Made by a program: the position numbers and the translations under genes. 61,413 bases of DNA from Syntrophaceae bacterium (GTDB taxonomy: Bacteria; Desulfobacterota; Syntrophia; Syntrophales; Smithellaceae). Below the pieces are notes generated by a model, which ran no database searches, was not told where the DNA came from, and worked only from the letters and a program-made list of their open reading frames with translations. Positions 24,339 to 34,127 of this stretch are shown here, piece after piece. Where the stretch lies: positions 1 to 61,413 of the forward strand of contig WRPE01000013.1 in the NCBI GenBank assembly GCA_009773315.1, in the 5' to 3' direction. The first letter of the stretch is position 1; every line of letters starts with the position of its first letter.

Positions 24339-25098
24339 TCCCCGGCGTCAGATTGGCAATATATCCCCGATTCCATGTCGGGCTGATAATCATTTCGTTG
24401 ATACACACGGTTTTAGGCAGGCGCGCGACAAACACAATGGCCTCACCCACGTCTTCGGGTTTCAGCATTTTGGCTTTCACGTCGTCGCCCAGCTGATCAG
24501 GCCTTCGATCCATGATCGGCGTCCAGACCTCGCCGGGACAAATCGCGCAGGCTCGGATGCCGTTTATGCATTCTTCCATGTTGATGCTGGCGTTCATGGC
24601 CATCATGCCATGCTTGGCCGCGCTGTAGGCCGGTCCGGTAAGATGTGTGTAAAAGCGCCCCGCCCAGGAAGACACGTTGATAATCAAACCGTCTTTTTGT
24701 TTTCTCATGACGGGAAGGACCGCAGACGCGCAATAAAACGCGCCATTCAAATCTATGTCAATGACCTCGTTCCATTTCTCCGGCGTGACCTTTGACCAGT
24801 GCCGCTCCGTGATGTTCGTTCCCGCATTGTTGACCAGAGTATCCAGCCGTCCATGGCGTTCGACAATGCGGTCCACTACCGCATGGATTGATAACGAATC
24901 GGATACATCCAGCACTTTCAGTGATGCACGACCGCCGGATGAAGTAACAAGGTCCGCCGTCTTTTGGAGTGTGTCGATTCTGCGCCCCGAAAGAACAACA
25001 TTCGCGCCGTTCTGGGCCAGGGCGACTGCCGCCGCCTGACCGATCCCCGTTCCCGCCCCGGTGATCCAAAAAACTTTGTCTTTCAAAGATTCAGGCAT
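24334..25098 (-). CDS. Short-chain dehydrogenase/reductase
   Basis: A 254-residue classical SDR: WITGAGTGIGQA, LDVSD, NNAGT, NVSSWAG with the catalytic Ser, and YSAAK. The C-terminal half carries PGEVWTPIM, typical of clavulanate/ribitol-dehydrogenase-like SDRs. It would use NAD(P)(H) on an alcohol or ketone; the substrate is unknown. ATG 25098 follows AGGAGG. Its last codons and stop abut repeat element C. It stands alone between the YchF-like gene and the C_GCAxxG gene, all transcribed left. Confidence 0.92.
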   Translation of the reverse strand: MPESLKDKVFWITGAGTGIGQAAAVALAQNGANVVLSGRRIDTLQKTADLVTSSGGRASLKVLDVSDSLSIHAVVDRIVERHGRLDTLVNNAGTNITERHWSKVTPEKWNEVIDIDLNGAFYCASAVLPVMRKQKDGLIINVSSWAGRFYTHLTGPAYSAAKHGMMAMNASINMEECINGIRACAICPGEVWTPIMDRRPDQLGDDVKAKMLKPEDVGEAIVFVARLPKTVCINEMIISPTWNRGYIANLTPGT

Positions 25099-25255
25099 AG
25101 GCCCTCCTTATAAAAAGTGTTATCGGAACATCCTAATAGCTTATAATATCCCGATCAATCTGCCCCTTTGATGAAGAATGAGGGCCGTTTTTAACTTTGC
25201 CATTTGATCCTGATGATCCTCAATCAGGCAGTGCCACCCGCCGCTTGCCGGCCCG

Positions 25256-26290
25256 TCAGACATTGAAGCGGAAGTTGATGATGTCGCCGTCCGAGACGAT
25301 GTATTCTTTCCCTTCCAGGCGCAGGCGACCGGCTGATTTTACCTGTGCCTGTGAACCGTTGTGGGCGATGAAATCGTCGTAGGACATAACTTCCGCTTTG
25401 ATGAAACCCCGTTCGAAATCATTGTGAATGGCGCCGGCGGCTTTGGGGGCTTTGGTCTCGACTGAGATGACCCAGGCTTTGACTTCGTCCTCGCCGACGG
25501 TGAAAAAGGACATGCGTCCTAAAAGAGAAAAGGCTGCGCGAATGATCCGGCCAAACGCCGGTTCGGCAATACCCATCGAAGATAGAAAATCTTTTTGATC
25601 GGCTAAATCCAGTCCGGCCAGTTCCGCTTCGATTTTGCAGCAGATGCCCAGGACGGGTTCTTCTAATTTTGCCTCGCACGCGAAAGTATCGGCAAAGGAA
25701 AGATTATCTTCCGCCACATTAACGACGACAAGTTCCGGCTTGATGGACCAGAATGAAAAGCTCCGTAGCATAGAAACTTCCGCAGGCGTGAGACCCGCCG
25801 TGCGAATGGGCTTCCCGGCTTCCAGGCATTCTTTTAACCGGGGCAGAAGATCATTTTGCGCTGTCTCCTGTGGAGAGATCGCCTTTTTGTTGGACATCTT
25901 GGCCAGTCGCTCCAGTTTCTTTTCAATAATTAAAAGATCGGAGAAAATAAGTTCGTCTTCCAGTTTGCGGTATGAATCCAGGCTCAGCGAAACATCCGGC
26001 AGGGAAAAACCATCAACAACATGCAGGATACTGTCGGTGCCGCTCAGGTTCTGGCGGATGGCGTCCCAGGGATGTTCGCCTACGGCGTGAACGTCCACAA
26101 AGGGGACTTTGGCGGGCGATACTTTGACCGGTTTGTAGATTTCAACAAGTTTGTCAAAGCGCTCATCCGGCACGGACGCCTGGCCGCGTACGATCGTTTC
26201 GCTATGCGAGGCGCCGCCTTTTACGCCGGTCATAATTTCGAATAATGTGCTCTTCCCGCTCTGGGGAAGGCCCAAAATACCTATTTCCAT
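25256..26290 (-). CDS. YchF-like GTPase/ATPase
   Basis: A 344-residue Obg-like P-loop protein with a C-terminal TGS-type domain (SAGRLRLEGKEYIVSDGDIINFRF). The P-loop reads GLPQSGKST where YchF proteins have GLPNVGKST, so it is a diverged relative rather than ychF itself. Length is near the usual 360. YchF/OLA1 proteins hydrolyse ATP and associate with ribosomes in stress and iron responses; whether this paralogue does so is inference. It begins with a TAATG overlap at the dapL stop codon, so it is translated with the DAP genes. Confidence 0.85.
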   Translation of the reverse strand: MEIGILGLPQSGKSTLFEIMTGVKGGASHSETIVRGQASVPDERFDKLVEIYKPVKVSPAKVPFVDVHAVGEHPWDAIRQNLSGTDSILHVVDGFSLPDVSLSLDSYRKLEDELIFSDLLIIEKKLERLAKMSNKKAISPQETAQNDLLPRLKECLEAGKPIRTAGLTPAEVSMLRSFSFWSIKPELVVVNVAEDNLSFADTFACEAKLEEPVLGICCKIEAELAGLDLADQKDFLSSMGIAEPAFGRIIRAAFSLLGRMSFFTVGEDEVKAWVISVETKAPKAAGAIHNDFERGFIKAEVMSYDDFIAHNGSQAQVKSAGRLRLEGKEYIVSDGDIINFRFNV

Positions 26291-27465
26291 TATTTAAATT
26301 CTTTCTCGATGCGCCCCATCGCTTCTTTCAGCCGGTCATCCGGCACCGTGAGCGAGATGCGGACAAAGCCTTCGCCGTATTGACCATAAGCCGTACCGGA
26401 GGCAACCACTACGGCGGTTTTATCAAACAGGCGGTTGGTGAATTCAAGCGACGTCATGCCTTTGGGCGTCGGCACCCACAGATAAAATGTGCCGCGCGGT
26501 GGATTAAAATCAATGCCGATCTGCTTGAGTGTTTTCAAAACCAGCTCTCGCCTGCGCCCGTAAATGGAGAGCATCTCCTCAATAAATCCTGCTTCGTTAT
26601 GCAAGGCCGCAATCCCGGCATACTGCACCGCATTAAAAATTCCGGAATCAGTGTTTTCCTTAACCTTGCTGATGCCGGCAATCAGATCGGGATTGCCACA
26701 GGCCATTCCCAGCCGCCAACCGCACATATTAAAAGGTTTGGAAAGAGAATTCAGTTCAATGCCCACATCTTTCGCGCCGGGCGCCATCAGAAAACTGATG
26801 TGTTCCTGTCCGGCAAAGACGATCTCGCTGTATGGATTATCGTAACAAACGGCAATGTCATAATCACCGGCAAAGGTCACCAGCTTGTTCAAAAATTCCA
26901 ATGTGGCACAGGCGCCGGTCGGATTGTTCGGGTAATTCAAAAACATGGCGGTGGCTTTTTTCGCCACGTCCGTGGGAATGTCTTCCAATGCCGGCAGATA
27001 ATTATTCTGCGGAAGGATAGGAACATTATGAGGAACGCCCTCACCCATCAGGATGCTGGATCGATACGCCGGATAGCCGGGATCGGTCATTAAAACCGTA
27101 TCGCCGGGATTGACGCGCGCCAGAACAAAGTGATGACAGCCTTCCTTAGAGCCGATGAGGCCCAAAATTTCGTTTTCAGGATTGAGGCTTACCCCGTAGC
27201 GCTCCGCATACCAGCGGGCAACCTCTTTGCGGAAAGCCAGCATGCCTTTTTCTTCATCGGTGGGATAACGATGATTTTGTGGATCGCGGGCCGTCCGGCA
27301 TAGTTCATCAATAATAGAATTCGGGGTTGCTTCCACCGGGTCGCCAATGGCGAGCGATATCACATCCACACCCTCAGATTTGGCTTTATTAATTTTCTTC
27401 CTCAATTCCATAAATAGATATGGTGGTATTTTCTTTAATCGATCCGCCGTTTGCACAGTTATCAT
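26290..27465 (-). CDS. dapL: LL-diaminopimelate aminotransferase
   Basis: A 391-residue fold-type I PLP aminotransferase. Motifs include LAIGDPVEATP, NYPNNPTGA, YDNPYSEI and the PLP lysine in ELNSLSKPFNMCGWRLG. It resembles DapL, which converts tetrahydrodipicolinate to LL-diaminopimelate in one step with glutamate, bypassing the succinylase route. The call is supported by the gene immediately upstream, dapF, which takes the product onward. It lies 16 bases after dapF and overlaps the YchF-like gene by one base. A broader aminotransferase role cannot be excluded. Confidence 0.9.
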   Translation of the reverse strand: MITVQTADRLKKIPPYLFMELRKKINKAKSEGVDVISLAIGDPVEATPNSIIDELCRTARDPQNHRYPTDEEKGMLAFRKEVARWYAERYGVSLNPENEILGLIGSKEGCHHFVLARVNPGDTVLMTDPGYPAYRSSILMGEGVPHNVPILPQNNYLPALEDIPTDVAKKATAMFLNYPNNPTGACATLEFLNKLVTFAGDYDIAVCYDNPYSEIVFAGQEHISFLMAPGAKDVGIELNSLSKPFNMCGWRLGMACGNPDLIAGISKVKENTDSGIFNAVQYAGIAALHNEAGFIEEMLSIYGRRRELVLKTLKQIGIDFNPPRGTFYLWVPTPKGMTSLEFTNRLFDKTAVVVASGTAYGQYGEGFVRISLTVPDDRLKEAMGRIEKEFK

Positions 27466-27481
27466 CCCTTCCTGATCAAAT

Positions 27482-28321
27482 TTATTGATACGCTTCTTTA
27501 AAAAGCATTCCCTGGTAGACTATTTTTACTTTCCCTTCAAGATATATTTCCTTGAAAGCGCCCTCCCGACAGGTAAAATAAACGCGCAATGTTTCGCCGC
27601 TCTGCACAGTCACATCAACCGGTGAATCCACGAGATTCCTCCCGGCGGCGGCCAGCACCGAGGCCACAACGCCCGTACCGCAGGCCAGCGTTTCATCTTC
27701 GACGCCGCGCTCGTAAGTCCTGACCTTCATCTTATGCCGGTCCAGCGTGCAGGCAAAATTCGCGTTCGTACCTTTGGGCTGGAAAAACTCATGACAACGG
27801 ATTTTACGCCCCCTGTCGAAAACAGCGCACGTCTCCAGATGATCCACAAAACTGACCGCGTGAGGCACGCCTGTATCGATAAAGTCCAGGAGGCTTTCTT
27901 GACCGTCGAGAAGAATCTTTTGCCCTATCTTCAAGGGAGAGGGATCGGTGAGTTGAACTTTGACCGCATCATTGGAGACCTCACCATCAATAATGCCGGC
28001 AAGTGTTTCGAAAGACAGCCTTGAGCCAGTGATACCGTTATGATAAGCCCAGCGGGCCACGCAACGGGCGGCATTGCCACACATTTCCGCAACACTGCCG
28101 TCGGAGTTGAAAAAACGCCATTTAAAATCGGCAACGGCGGATGGTTCAATGAGCAGCAGACCATCTGCGCCCACAGAAATTTTTCTCTGGCAAACCTTGT
28201 GTGCAAAGGTCGACCAATCGCCGACATCAAGCGACAGATCGCGGTTGTCGATGATGATGAAATCATTGCCGCTGCCGCTCATTTTGTAAAAGCTTATTAA
28301 ATGTGATTTATCTCTGTCCAT
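27482..28321 (-). CDS. dapF: Diaminopimelate epimerase
   Basis: A 279-residue enzyme that converts LL- to meso-diaminopimelate for lysine and peptidoglycan. It has the two active-site thiols, Cys in MCGNAARC and in ACGTGV, and the N-terminal KMSGSGNDFI. I chose ATG 28321; the frame runs on nine codons into gspE. The gspE stop codon lies only four bases before this start, so dapF appears to be the gene that follows the type II secretion operon, and it may depend on that operon for transcription. Confidence 0.96.
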   Translation of the reverse strand: MDRDKSHLISFYKMSGSGNDFIIIDNRDLSLDVGDWSTFAHKVCQRKISVGADGLLLIEPSAVADFKWRFFNSDGSVAEMCGNAARCVARWAYHNGITGSRLSFETLAGIIDGEVSNDAVKVQLTDPSPLKIGQKILLDGQESLLDFIDTGVPHAVSFVDHLETCAVFDRGRKIRCHEFFQPKGTNANFACTLDRHKMKVRTYERGVEDETLACGTGVVASVLAAAGRNLVDSPVDVTVQSGETLRVYFTCREGAFKEIYLEGKVKIVYQGMLFKEAYQ

Positions 28322-28325
28322 ATTG

Positions 28326-30119
28326 TCACGTTTCCTGAACGATATCATCTTTGCGGTTGAGCGATCGCGTCACACGCAACACTTCTTCGGTCGTCGTGAT
28401 GCCGGCCATGACCTTCTGAATGCCATCCTGCTGCAACGTAATCATGCCCTGCTTGACGGCCAGTTCGTTAATCTGATTGGCGTCGGATGTTTTCAACACC
28501 AGTCTTCGAATATTATCATCCACGACCATAATTTCAAAAATCGCCGACCGTCCCCGGAAACCGGTCTGCATGCAGAGATTACAGCCCTTTTTCCGGTAAA
28601 AGGTATTGTTTTGCAGCACCGACAGATTGAGACCGAGGTTATCCAGGGTTTCTTCATCGGGCGTGTAAACTTCCTTACAATGCAGACAAAGAACGCGGAC
28701 AAGACGCTGTGCGATAATCGCCACAATCGAGGAGGTCACCAGAAACGGTTCAATGCCCATGTCAATCAGGCGTGTCACGGCGCTGGCCGCGTCATTGGTA
28801 TGGAGCGTCGAGAAAACCAGATGTCCGGTCAGCGACGATTGGATGGCGATTTCGGCGGTTTCCCGGTCGCGGATCTCACCAATCAGAATCACGTCTGGAT
28901 CCTGGCGGACGATGGACCGAAGTCCAGCGGCAAAGGTCAGATCAATTTTGGGATTGACCTGAATCTGCCCGACACCGTCCATTTGATATTCAATCGGGTC
29001 TTCAATGGTGATGATATTGATTTCCGGCCGGTTGATGGTGGAAAGCGCTGCGTACAACGTGGTGGTCTTGCCGCTGCCGGTTGGGCCGGTCACCAGAATG
29101 ATGCCGTACGGCGATTTAATCAGGCGGTTGAGCAGTTTGATGCGGTCGTCGTGCATCCCTAAATCCGACAGCAACAGGATATTGCCGGATTTGTCCAAAA
29201 GACGCAGCACCACGCGTTCACCGAAAGCCGTGGGAATCACGGATACGCGCACATCGACCAGGCGGTCGGCAATTTTTAATTCAATCCGGCCGTCCTGCGG
29301 CAGGCGCTTTTCGGCGATATTGAGCTTCGCCATAATCTTAAGACGGGACGTAAGCGGTGACTGAATCCGGCGCGGAAGGCTCAGGATATCATATAAAATA
29401 CCGTCAATCCGGTAACGGATTTTTAAATTGCCGGAATAGGGTTCGACGTGAATATCACTGGCCCGGTCTTTGATGGCGCCGGAAACCAGCAGGTTCACCA
29501 GTTTGATAATCGGGGCGTCGCTGGTTTCATCGAGCAGATCGGCTGTCTCGCTGATTTCCGAAATCAGGTCATCGGCCGTCGCTTCGCTCATTTCTTCAAA
29601 GTAATCCTTGGCGGAAGAACGGCTCATATCATAGGCTAGATTAATGGCGGCAGTAATCGCGTCCTGCGTTGCCAACACCATCGGCAGTTTCTGTGTTTTT
29701 AAAAGCAGGCGCAGGTCGTCGGCGGGCTGAAAATTGGCGGGATCATTGACGGCAATCACCTGGGTTTCGGCGGTGATGATCGGGACCATCTTGTGCTTTT
29801 TTAAATAGTGGATCGGAACGCTTTGCGTAAAATCGATGTTGATGCTCTCCATCGGCAGTTCCCGCCAGAAGGGAATGCTGAAATGCTCCGAAAAAATACG
29901 CAAGAGCGGGATTTCATCGATGGCTTTCTTGCGGATCAACAGTTCAAAAAATCCCGCGCCGCCCTTGCTTTTAGTACTGTACGCTTCAGTCAGCGCTTCG
30001 GAGGACACGCCCGCAGCAAGCAATTTTTCATCGAGCGATGAGGCCTTTTTTTCTTCAGAAACGGCAACATTTTTATCGATACCCGCGGAAACATTTAAGG
30101 CTGTATGAATTGTGGACAT
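28326..30119 (-). CDS. gspE: Type II secretion ATPase GspE
   Basis: A 597-residue cytoplasmic ATPase that powers pseudopilus assembly. The N-terminal part has an N1E-like domain that docks to GspL. The Walker A box is GPTGSGKTTTLYAALS, followed by the Asp box ITIEDPIEYQ and Walker B region PDVILIGEIRD. A zinc-binding CxxC pair of motifs (CLHC and CNLC, about 25 residues apart) is present as in classical GspE. Length suits the family. It is the last gsp gene of the leftward operon, which continues into dapF. Confidence 0.96.
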   Translation of the reverse strand: MSTIHTALNVSAGIDKNVAVSEEKKASSLDEKLLAAGVSSEALTEAYSTKSKGGAGFFELLIRKKAIDEIPLLRIFSEHFSIPFWRELPMESINIDFTQSVPIHYLKKHKMVPIITAETQVIAVNDPANFQPADDLRLLLKTQKLPMVLATQDAITAAINLAYDMSRSSAKDYFEEMSEATADDLISEISETADLLDETSDAPIIKLVNLLVSGAIKDRASDIHVEPYSGNLKIRYRIDGILYDILSLPRRIQSPLTSRLKIMAKLNIAEKRLPQDGRIELKIADRLVDVRVSVIPTAFGERVVLRLLDKSGNILLLSDLGMHDDRIKLLNRLIKSPYGIILVTGPTGSGKTTTLYAALSTINRPEINIITIEDPIEYQMDGVGQIQVNPKIDLTFAAGLRSIVRQDPDVILIGEIRDRETAEIAIQSSLTGHLVFSTLHTNDAASAVTRLIDMGIEPFLVTSSIVAIIAQRLVRVLCLHCKEVYTPDEETLDNLGLNLSVLQNNTFYRKKGCNLCMQTGFRGRSAIFEIMVVDDNIRRLVLKTSDANQINELAVKQGMITLQQDGIQKVMAGITTTEEVLRVTRSLNRKDDIVQET

Positions 30120-30140
30120 AAGCTATACTGCCTTTCGGAT

Positions 30141-32450
30141 TCAAGGATTGGCCGGAACATTTTTCTCGTCAGGTTTTACGACGCCGGACGGATAGGTATC
30201 CTGTTTCCGTTCATTCAACTTAATGATTCCTTCAACCACCTCACCCATGGCTTCTCTCTTTTGCTGATACAAGCCGGCAGCGTCCTGCTGTGTGCGGATG
30301 ATACGCGGCGTGATAAAGACATACAGGTTTGTTTTTTCCCTTTTCACCGTCTTGGCCTTAAAAAGCCAGCCCAGCACAGGGATATTGCTAAATAAAGGCA
30401 CCCCCGTCGTACCATCCTCCGTGCTGTCTCCCACCAGGCCGCCGATGACAACGGTTTCATTGTCTTTAACGACTACTGTTGTCTTGGCCGTCCTTTTCAA
30501 TGTTGTTGGTATCGATGGTATTTTCGTATCGGTGGACACGCCGGACGTCACCTTGGTGACCTGCTGTGATATTTTCAGGCGGACAAAATTTCCCTCGTTG
30601 ATATGCGGCGTAATATTTAAAATTATTCCGACATCCTTGTATTCATAAGTGCTGTAATTTGTTGCACCCCCAACGCCGCTAGTGTTTGTTTGATCCTGTC
30701 TTGTTACATAAGGAACATTCGACCCCACATTAATTTCCGCTTCTTCATTGTTTAGGGTCAGGATCTGTGGTGTTGAAAGAATCGACACATCGGAATCACT
30801 CTTATAAGCCTGAACCATCGCGCCGATCGTGGGAAACAACACGCCGCCGATTGTAATTCCCGCGCCAATAATGCCCATTGAAAAACCGGCGGGTAAAGCA
30901 AGGGAGGCAAGGTTAGTGGCCGTATCAAAAGAAACGCTGGGCAAGAGACCGGTGCCTGAACCGATAAAAGATCCCAAGGGTTTACCATCTATCGAACCTG
31001 TCTCCGTAACCCCTCGCCATTCCACGCCCAGTTTAAAATCTTTATTGGTCTTGACTTCCATAATCAGCGCTTCAATATAAACCATCGCCCTCGGCACATC
31101 GAGCTGTTTGATAATATTTTCCAGAACCTTATAGTCCTCGCGTTCGGCCATGATGACCAATGTATTGGTGGCCTTATCCGGCACGATTTGAACATTTTTG
31201 GACACAACCGGCGTGGCAACCCGTTGCGCCGCCGCGCCTGCCGCGCCACCGGCGGCGCTACCCGTTTCTTTAATAATATTATTGAGCACCTTGGCCAGAT
31301 CTTCGGCAATGCTGTTTTGCAGACGATAAACCTGAATATTGGACTCGCCGCGCGGCACGTCTTTATCCATCATCGCCACCAGCTTACGGACACTTTCCGT
31401 GTCGGCGACACTGGCAAAGATAATCATGGAATTTGTTCTGGGATCGGCCACCATGCGAACCGGCGTGAGGTTGGGGCGGCGCTGCTGAAATACGGCTGTC
31501 ATAGATTTGGCCACTTCCGACGCGGAGGCATTTTGCAGGGGCAGGTAGGTAATCTGTTCTCCCGCGCCCTCCACATCCAGCGCTTTGACAATCTCTTGCA
31601 GCCGTCGGATATTGGACAGATAATCGGTAATAATCAGAATACCGGCCGGCGGGTAGGAAAGCACCGAACTGGATCTGGAAATAATCGGATCCAGAACACG
31701 CTTGACTTCATCAGGGTTGGCCCGCTCCAGTGCGATGATCTGGGTGACCATTCTGTCATCCGGCTCGGAACTATCCTTTTTACTCCTCGTTTCCACACTC
31801 TTTTCCCTGGCCACAACCGACGGCACGATCTTGATCATATCCCCCACGGGAACCGTGGCAAAACCGTTGATTTCCAGGACTGATAAAAAAACCTTATAAA
31901 CGTCACGGAGTGGAATTTTCCGGGGTGAAAGAATCGTGACTTTGCCTTTGACTTTTTCATCGATGATAAAATTCTTGCCGGTAAGTTCGCTGATAAATTT
32001 CACAAAAACTTCAATATTCACGTTATCGAAATCCAGCGTGACATATTGATCGGTGGTTTTCCTGATCGCATGCGCCGCGGGAGCTTTCTTTGCAGACGCC
32101 TTATCTTCCGCTTTGCGTAAAATGGTTTCCTGTCTCAAAACCTTTGATGATGGGGCGGCGCCAGTTTTATCAGTTTGCGGGGCTTCCGCAGGCTCACTTG
32201 CAGCTTGTTCGGACTCGGACTTTTCCGGCAAGGCGGCGCCTGAAGGTTGCATGATAACCACCTTCCCGCTTTGACCCGCTGCGGGAGATTTTTCTTCAGT
32301 CGCTGCCGGAGTCACGGTCGATGACTGCCTGGCTGGACGGCCATCATCTATCCGTGCGGCGAATACGGGCGGCGCCAAGCAAATCATAAAAGCCGCCGCC
32401 ATCGCAAATCGTAATGCCGATGTTCTTATGGCGTTATTGACAAATTTCAT
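30141..32450 (-). CDS. gspD: Type II secretion secretin GspD
   Basis: A 769-residue outer-membrane secretin. A signal peptide (about residues 1-31) precedes a Pro/Ala/Glu/Ser-rich linker, then the N0 domain (TLDFDNVNIEVFVKFISELT), N1-N3 repeats, and the secretin barrel with VQAYKSDSDVSILSTPQILT and NETVVIGGLVGD. It forms the export channel. Length is in the normal 650-770 range, with the linker a little longer than usual. It lies two bases after the GspB-like gene and 21 bases before gspE. Confidence 0.97.
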   Translation of the reverse strand: MKFVNNAIRTSALRFAMAAAFMICLAPPVFAARIDDGRPARQSSTVTPAATEEKSPAAGQSGKVVIMQPSGAALPEKSESEQAASEPAEAPQTDKTGAAPSSKVLRQETILRKAEDKASAKKAPAAHAIRKTTDQYVTLDFDNVNIEVFVKFISELTGKNFIIDEKVKGKVTILSPRKIPLRDVYKVFLSVLEINGFATVPVGDMIKIVPSVVAREKSVETRSKKDSSEPDDRMVTQIIALERANPDEVKRVLDPIISRSSSVLSYPPAGILIITDYLSNIRRLQEIVKALDVEGAGEQITYLPLQNASASEVAKSMTAVFQQRRPNLTPVRMVADPRTNSMIIFASVADTESVRKLVAMMDKDVPRGESNIQVYRLQNSIAEDLAKVLNNIIKETGSAAGGAAGAAAQRVATPVVSKNVQIVPDKATNTLVIMAEREDYKVLENIIKQLDVPRAMVYIEALIMEVKTNKDFKLGVEWRGVTETGSIDGKPLGSFIGSGTGLLPSVSFDTATNLASLALPAGFSMGIIGAGITIGGVLFPTIGAMVQAYKSDSDVSILSTPQILTLNNEEAEINVGSNVPYVTRQDQTNTSGVGGATNYSTYEYKDVGIILNITPHINEGNFVRLKISQQVTKVTSGVSTDTKIPSIPTTLKRTAKTTVVVKDNETVVIGGLVGDSTEDGTTGVPLFSNIPVLGWLFKAKTVKREKTNLYVFITPRIIRTQQDAAGLYQQKREAMGEVVEGIIKLNERKQDTYPSGVVKPDEKNVPANP

Positions 32451-32451
32451 T

Positions 32452-33198
32452 TCACTTATCCCGTATCTGTACCAATTGGTTGAACTCGGGCAGATCTACC
32501 AGAGCTTTTAAATCGTCATCCTGGACCGCCCATTGCTTTGCTTCCGGATTAATATCAATCGCGTTTTTCAGGTATAACAGGCTTTGTTTGGTATCATTTT
32601 TTTGCGCGTAAAGACAGGCCAGATTATAATGCGCATCAACATAATTGCGCCGGATATGAAGCGCTTCATTAAAACTTCCGAAGGCCTGTTTATACATTTT
32701 CTGGTTCATGAAGATCACACCCAAATTGTTCAAGGCGGATACATGACGAGGATCTGCTTTGATAACTTTTTTATAAAGTGCTTTAGCTTCTTCCAGTTTA
32801 CCCTTGTTTTGCTTTTGCAATGCCTGCGCGTAAAGAATTCCAGAATCAGAAGGGGACGGTTTAGGCGACGCTTCCTGTTTCTTTCCGCCCGCCGGAATGA
32901 GTACGTTTTGCTTTTCTTCTTTAACCTCCATGGCGTCATTCTGCAAGGGCTGCACAGTCGCAACGATTGGACCTTGAATAACAGTCGCGGCACGGGGCTT
33001 CATATTCATTTCCGGCCAATACAGAAAAACAATCATTCCAGCGGCATAGAAAAAAACGATCGCGAGGCCGATTACCGAAAACCGTTTCCGCCCGTGATCG
33101 GGGGTTTTACCCTCTGACGAAACAATATCTCCATAAGGAGCGTAGGGCGATTCCTTTTCCTTTTGGACTTTTTGTAAAGCTTCATTTATGTAGCTCAT
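32452..33198 (-). CDS. TPR protein, GspB-like
   Basis: A 248-residue protein beginning MSYINEALQKVQKEKE, the opening typical of GspB/ExeB partners of GspA, with one transmembrane helix (about residues 45-65) and a periplasmic region that ends in about three tetratricopeptide repeats. I chose ATG 33198, which follows AGAGGG. The preceding ExeA-like ATPase and the following gspD suggest a role in placing the secretin, as GspA-GspB do through peptidoglycan. The TPR part is unlike the short ExeB proteins, so this is a variant, and the symbol is left blank. Confidence 0.75.
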   Translation of the reverse strand: MSYINEALQKVQKEKESPYAPYGDIVSSEGKTPDHGRKRFSVIGLAIVFFYAAGMIVFLYWPEMNMKPRAATVIQGPIVATVQPLQNDAMEVKEEKQNVLIPAGGKKQEASPKPSPSDSGILYAQALQKQNKGKLEEAKALYKKVIKADPRHVSALNNLGVIFMNQKMYKQAFGSFNEALHIRRNYVDAHYNLACLYAQKNDTKQSLLYLKNAIDINPEAKQWAVQDDDLKALVDLPEFNQLVQIRDK

Positions 33199-33230
33199 AA
33201 TTGCCCTCTGGTCAAGACATTCCGGTATTT

Positions 33231-34097
33231 TCAGGTGGTCAGCCGCTGCCACAATTTTTTTGTGCTGCTGATAGTCTTCTGGAAATACTCACTGCCGATA
33301 TCCCTCGCTGCAAGGCGGATGATTTTGCGGTCAATCTTCACGATATTTTTTGTATAGGCAATCAAGAGCGCCCTGTCGCAAAGCGCGTTGATCCGGCGCG
33401 GTATCCCTTCGGAAAAATCATCCACCAGACGATAAGCGCCTTTGGTAAAGCTGACCTTCCCGGGCCCCCCGGCAACACTCAGGCGATGATGAATATAAGC
33501 GACGACTTCATCTGCCGATAATGGCCTCAGATCATAGCGCACCGTAATTCTTTCATTCAACTGCCGAAGCGCAGGCTTTGTCAACGTGGCTTTGAGTTCC
33601 GGCTGGCCGATTAGAATAATCTGCAACAGCTTTTCTTTTTCCGTTTCCAGATTGGACAGCATGCGAATTTGCTCCAGGACGCCGTGCGAAAGATTCTGCG
33701 CCTCGTCAATGAGCAGTACCGCGTTTCTACCAGCGGCAAAATTTTGCAGCAGAAAACCATTCAAAGCGTCAACATAGGCTTTTTTTGTTCCGGTCTCCCT
33801 GGGAATCTCAATGCCGAATTCCGAAACAACCGTTTCCAGAAGCTCGACGTCGGAAATCGCCGTGTTGAAAATCAGGGCGGTCTCCACCGAGTCTTCCAGC
33901 AGATTAAGCAGCGTGCGGCAAAGGGTGGTTTTACCCGTACCGATATCGCCGGAAATTAAAATAAAACCCTTCTTCTCCTTAATGCCGTAAATCAGATAAT
34001 TGAGCGCATCGCGATGCTGCTCGCTTAAAAACAGATAGCCCGGCTCCGGCGACAGTTTAAATGGATTATCTTTTAAACCAAAATATGCAGCATACAT
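33231..34097 (-). CDS. ExeA/GspA-type AAA ATPase
   Basis: A 288-residue AAA protein with the ExeA start (FGLKDNPFKLSPEPGYLFLSEQHRDAL), Walker A SGDIGTGKTTL, Walker B LLIDEAQNL and a sensor region INALCDRALLIAY. ExeA/GspA helps insert the secretin into the outer membrane, with GspB. Full-length ExeA has a C-terminal peptidoglycan-binding domain; this 288-residue protein ends with the AAA domain, so that part is missing or supplied by the adjacent TPR protein. It sits between gspC and the GspB-like gene. Confidence 0.85.
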   Translation of the reverse strand: MYAAYFGLKDNPFKLSPEPGYLFLSEQHRDALNYLIYGIKEKKGFILISGDIGTGKTTLCRTLLNLLEDSVETALIFNTAISDVELLETVVSEFGIEIPRETGTKKAYVDALNGFLLQNFAAGRNAVLLIDEAQNLSHGVLEQIRMLSNLETEKEKLLQIILIGQPELKATLTKPALRQLNERITVRYDLRPLSADEVVAYIHHRLSVAGGPGKVSFTKGAYRLVDDFSEGIPRRINALCDRALLIAYTKNIVKIDRKIIRLAARDIGSEYFQKTISSTKKLWQRLTT

Positions 34098-34127
34098 GGC
34101 TAGTCAAATCTCCCCGCGGCGGCCTTT

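Noticed and set aside
31188-31883. A 231-codon plus-strand open frame inside gspD
   Set aside because: It is opposite a conserved secretin gene and has His/Asn-rich shadow composition.
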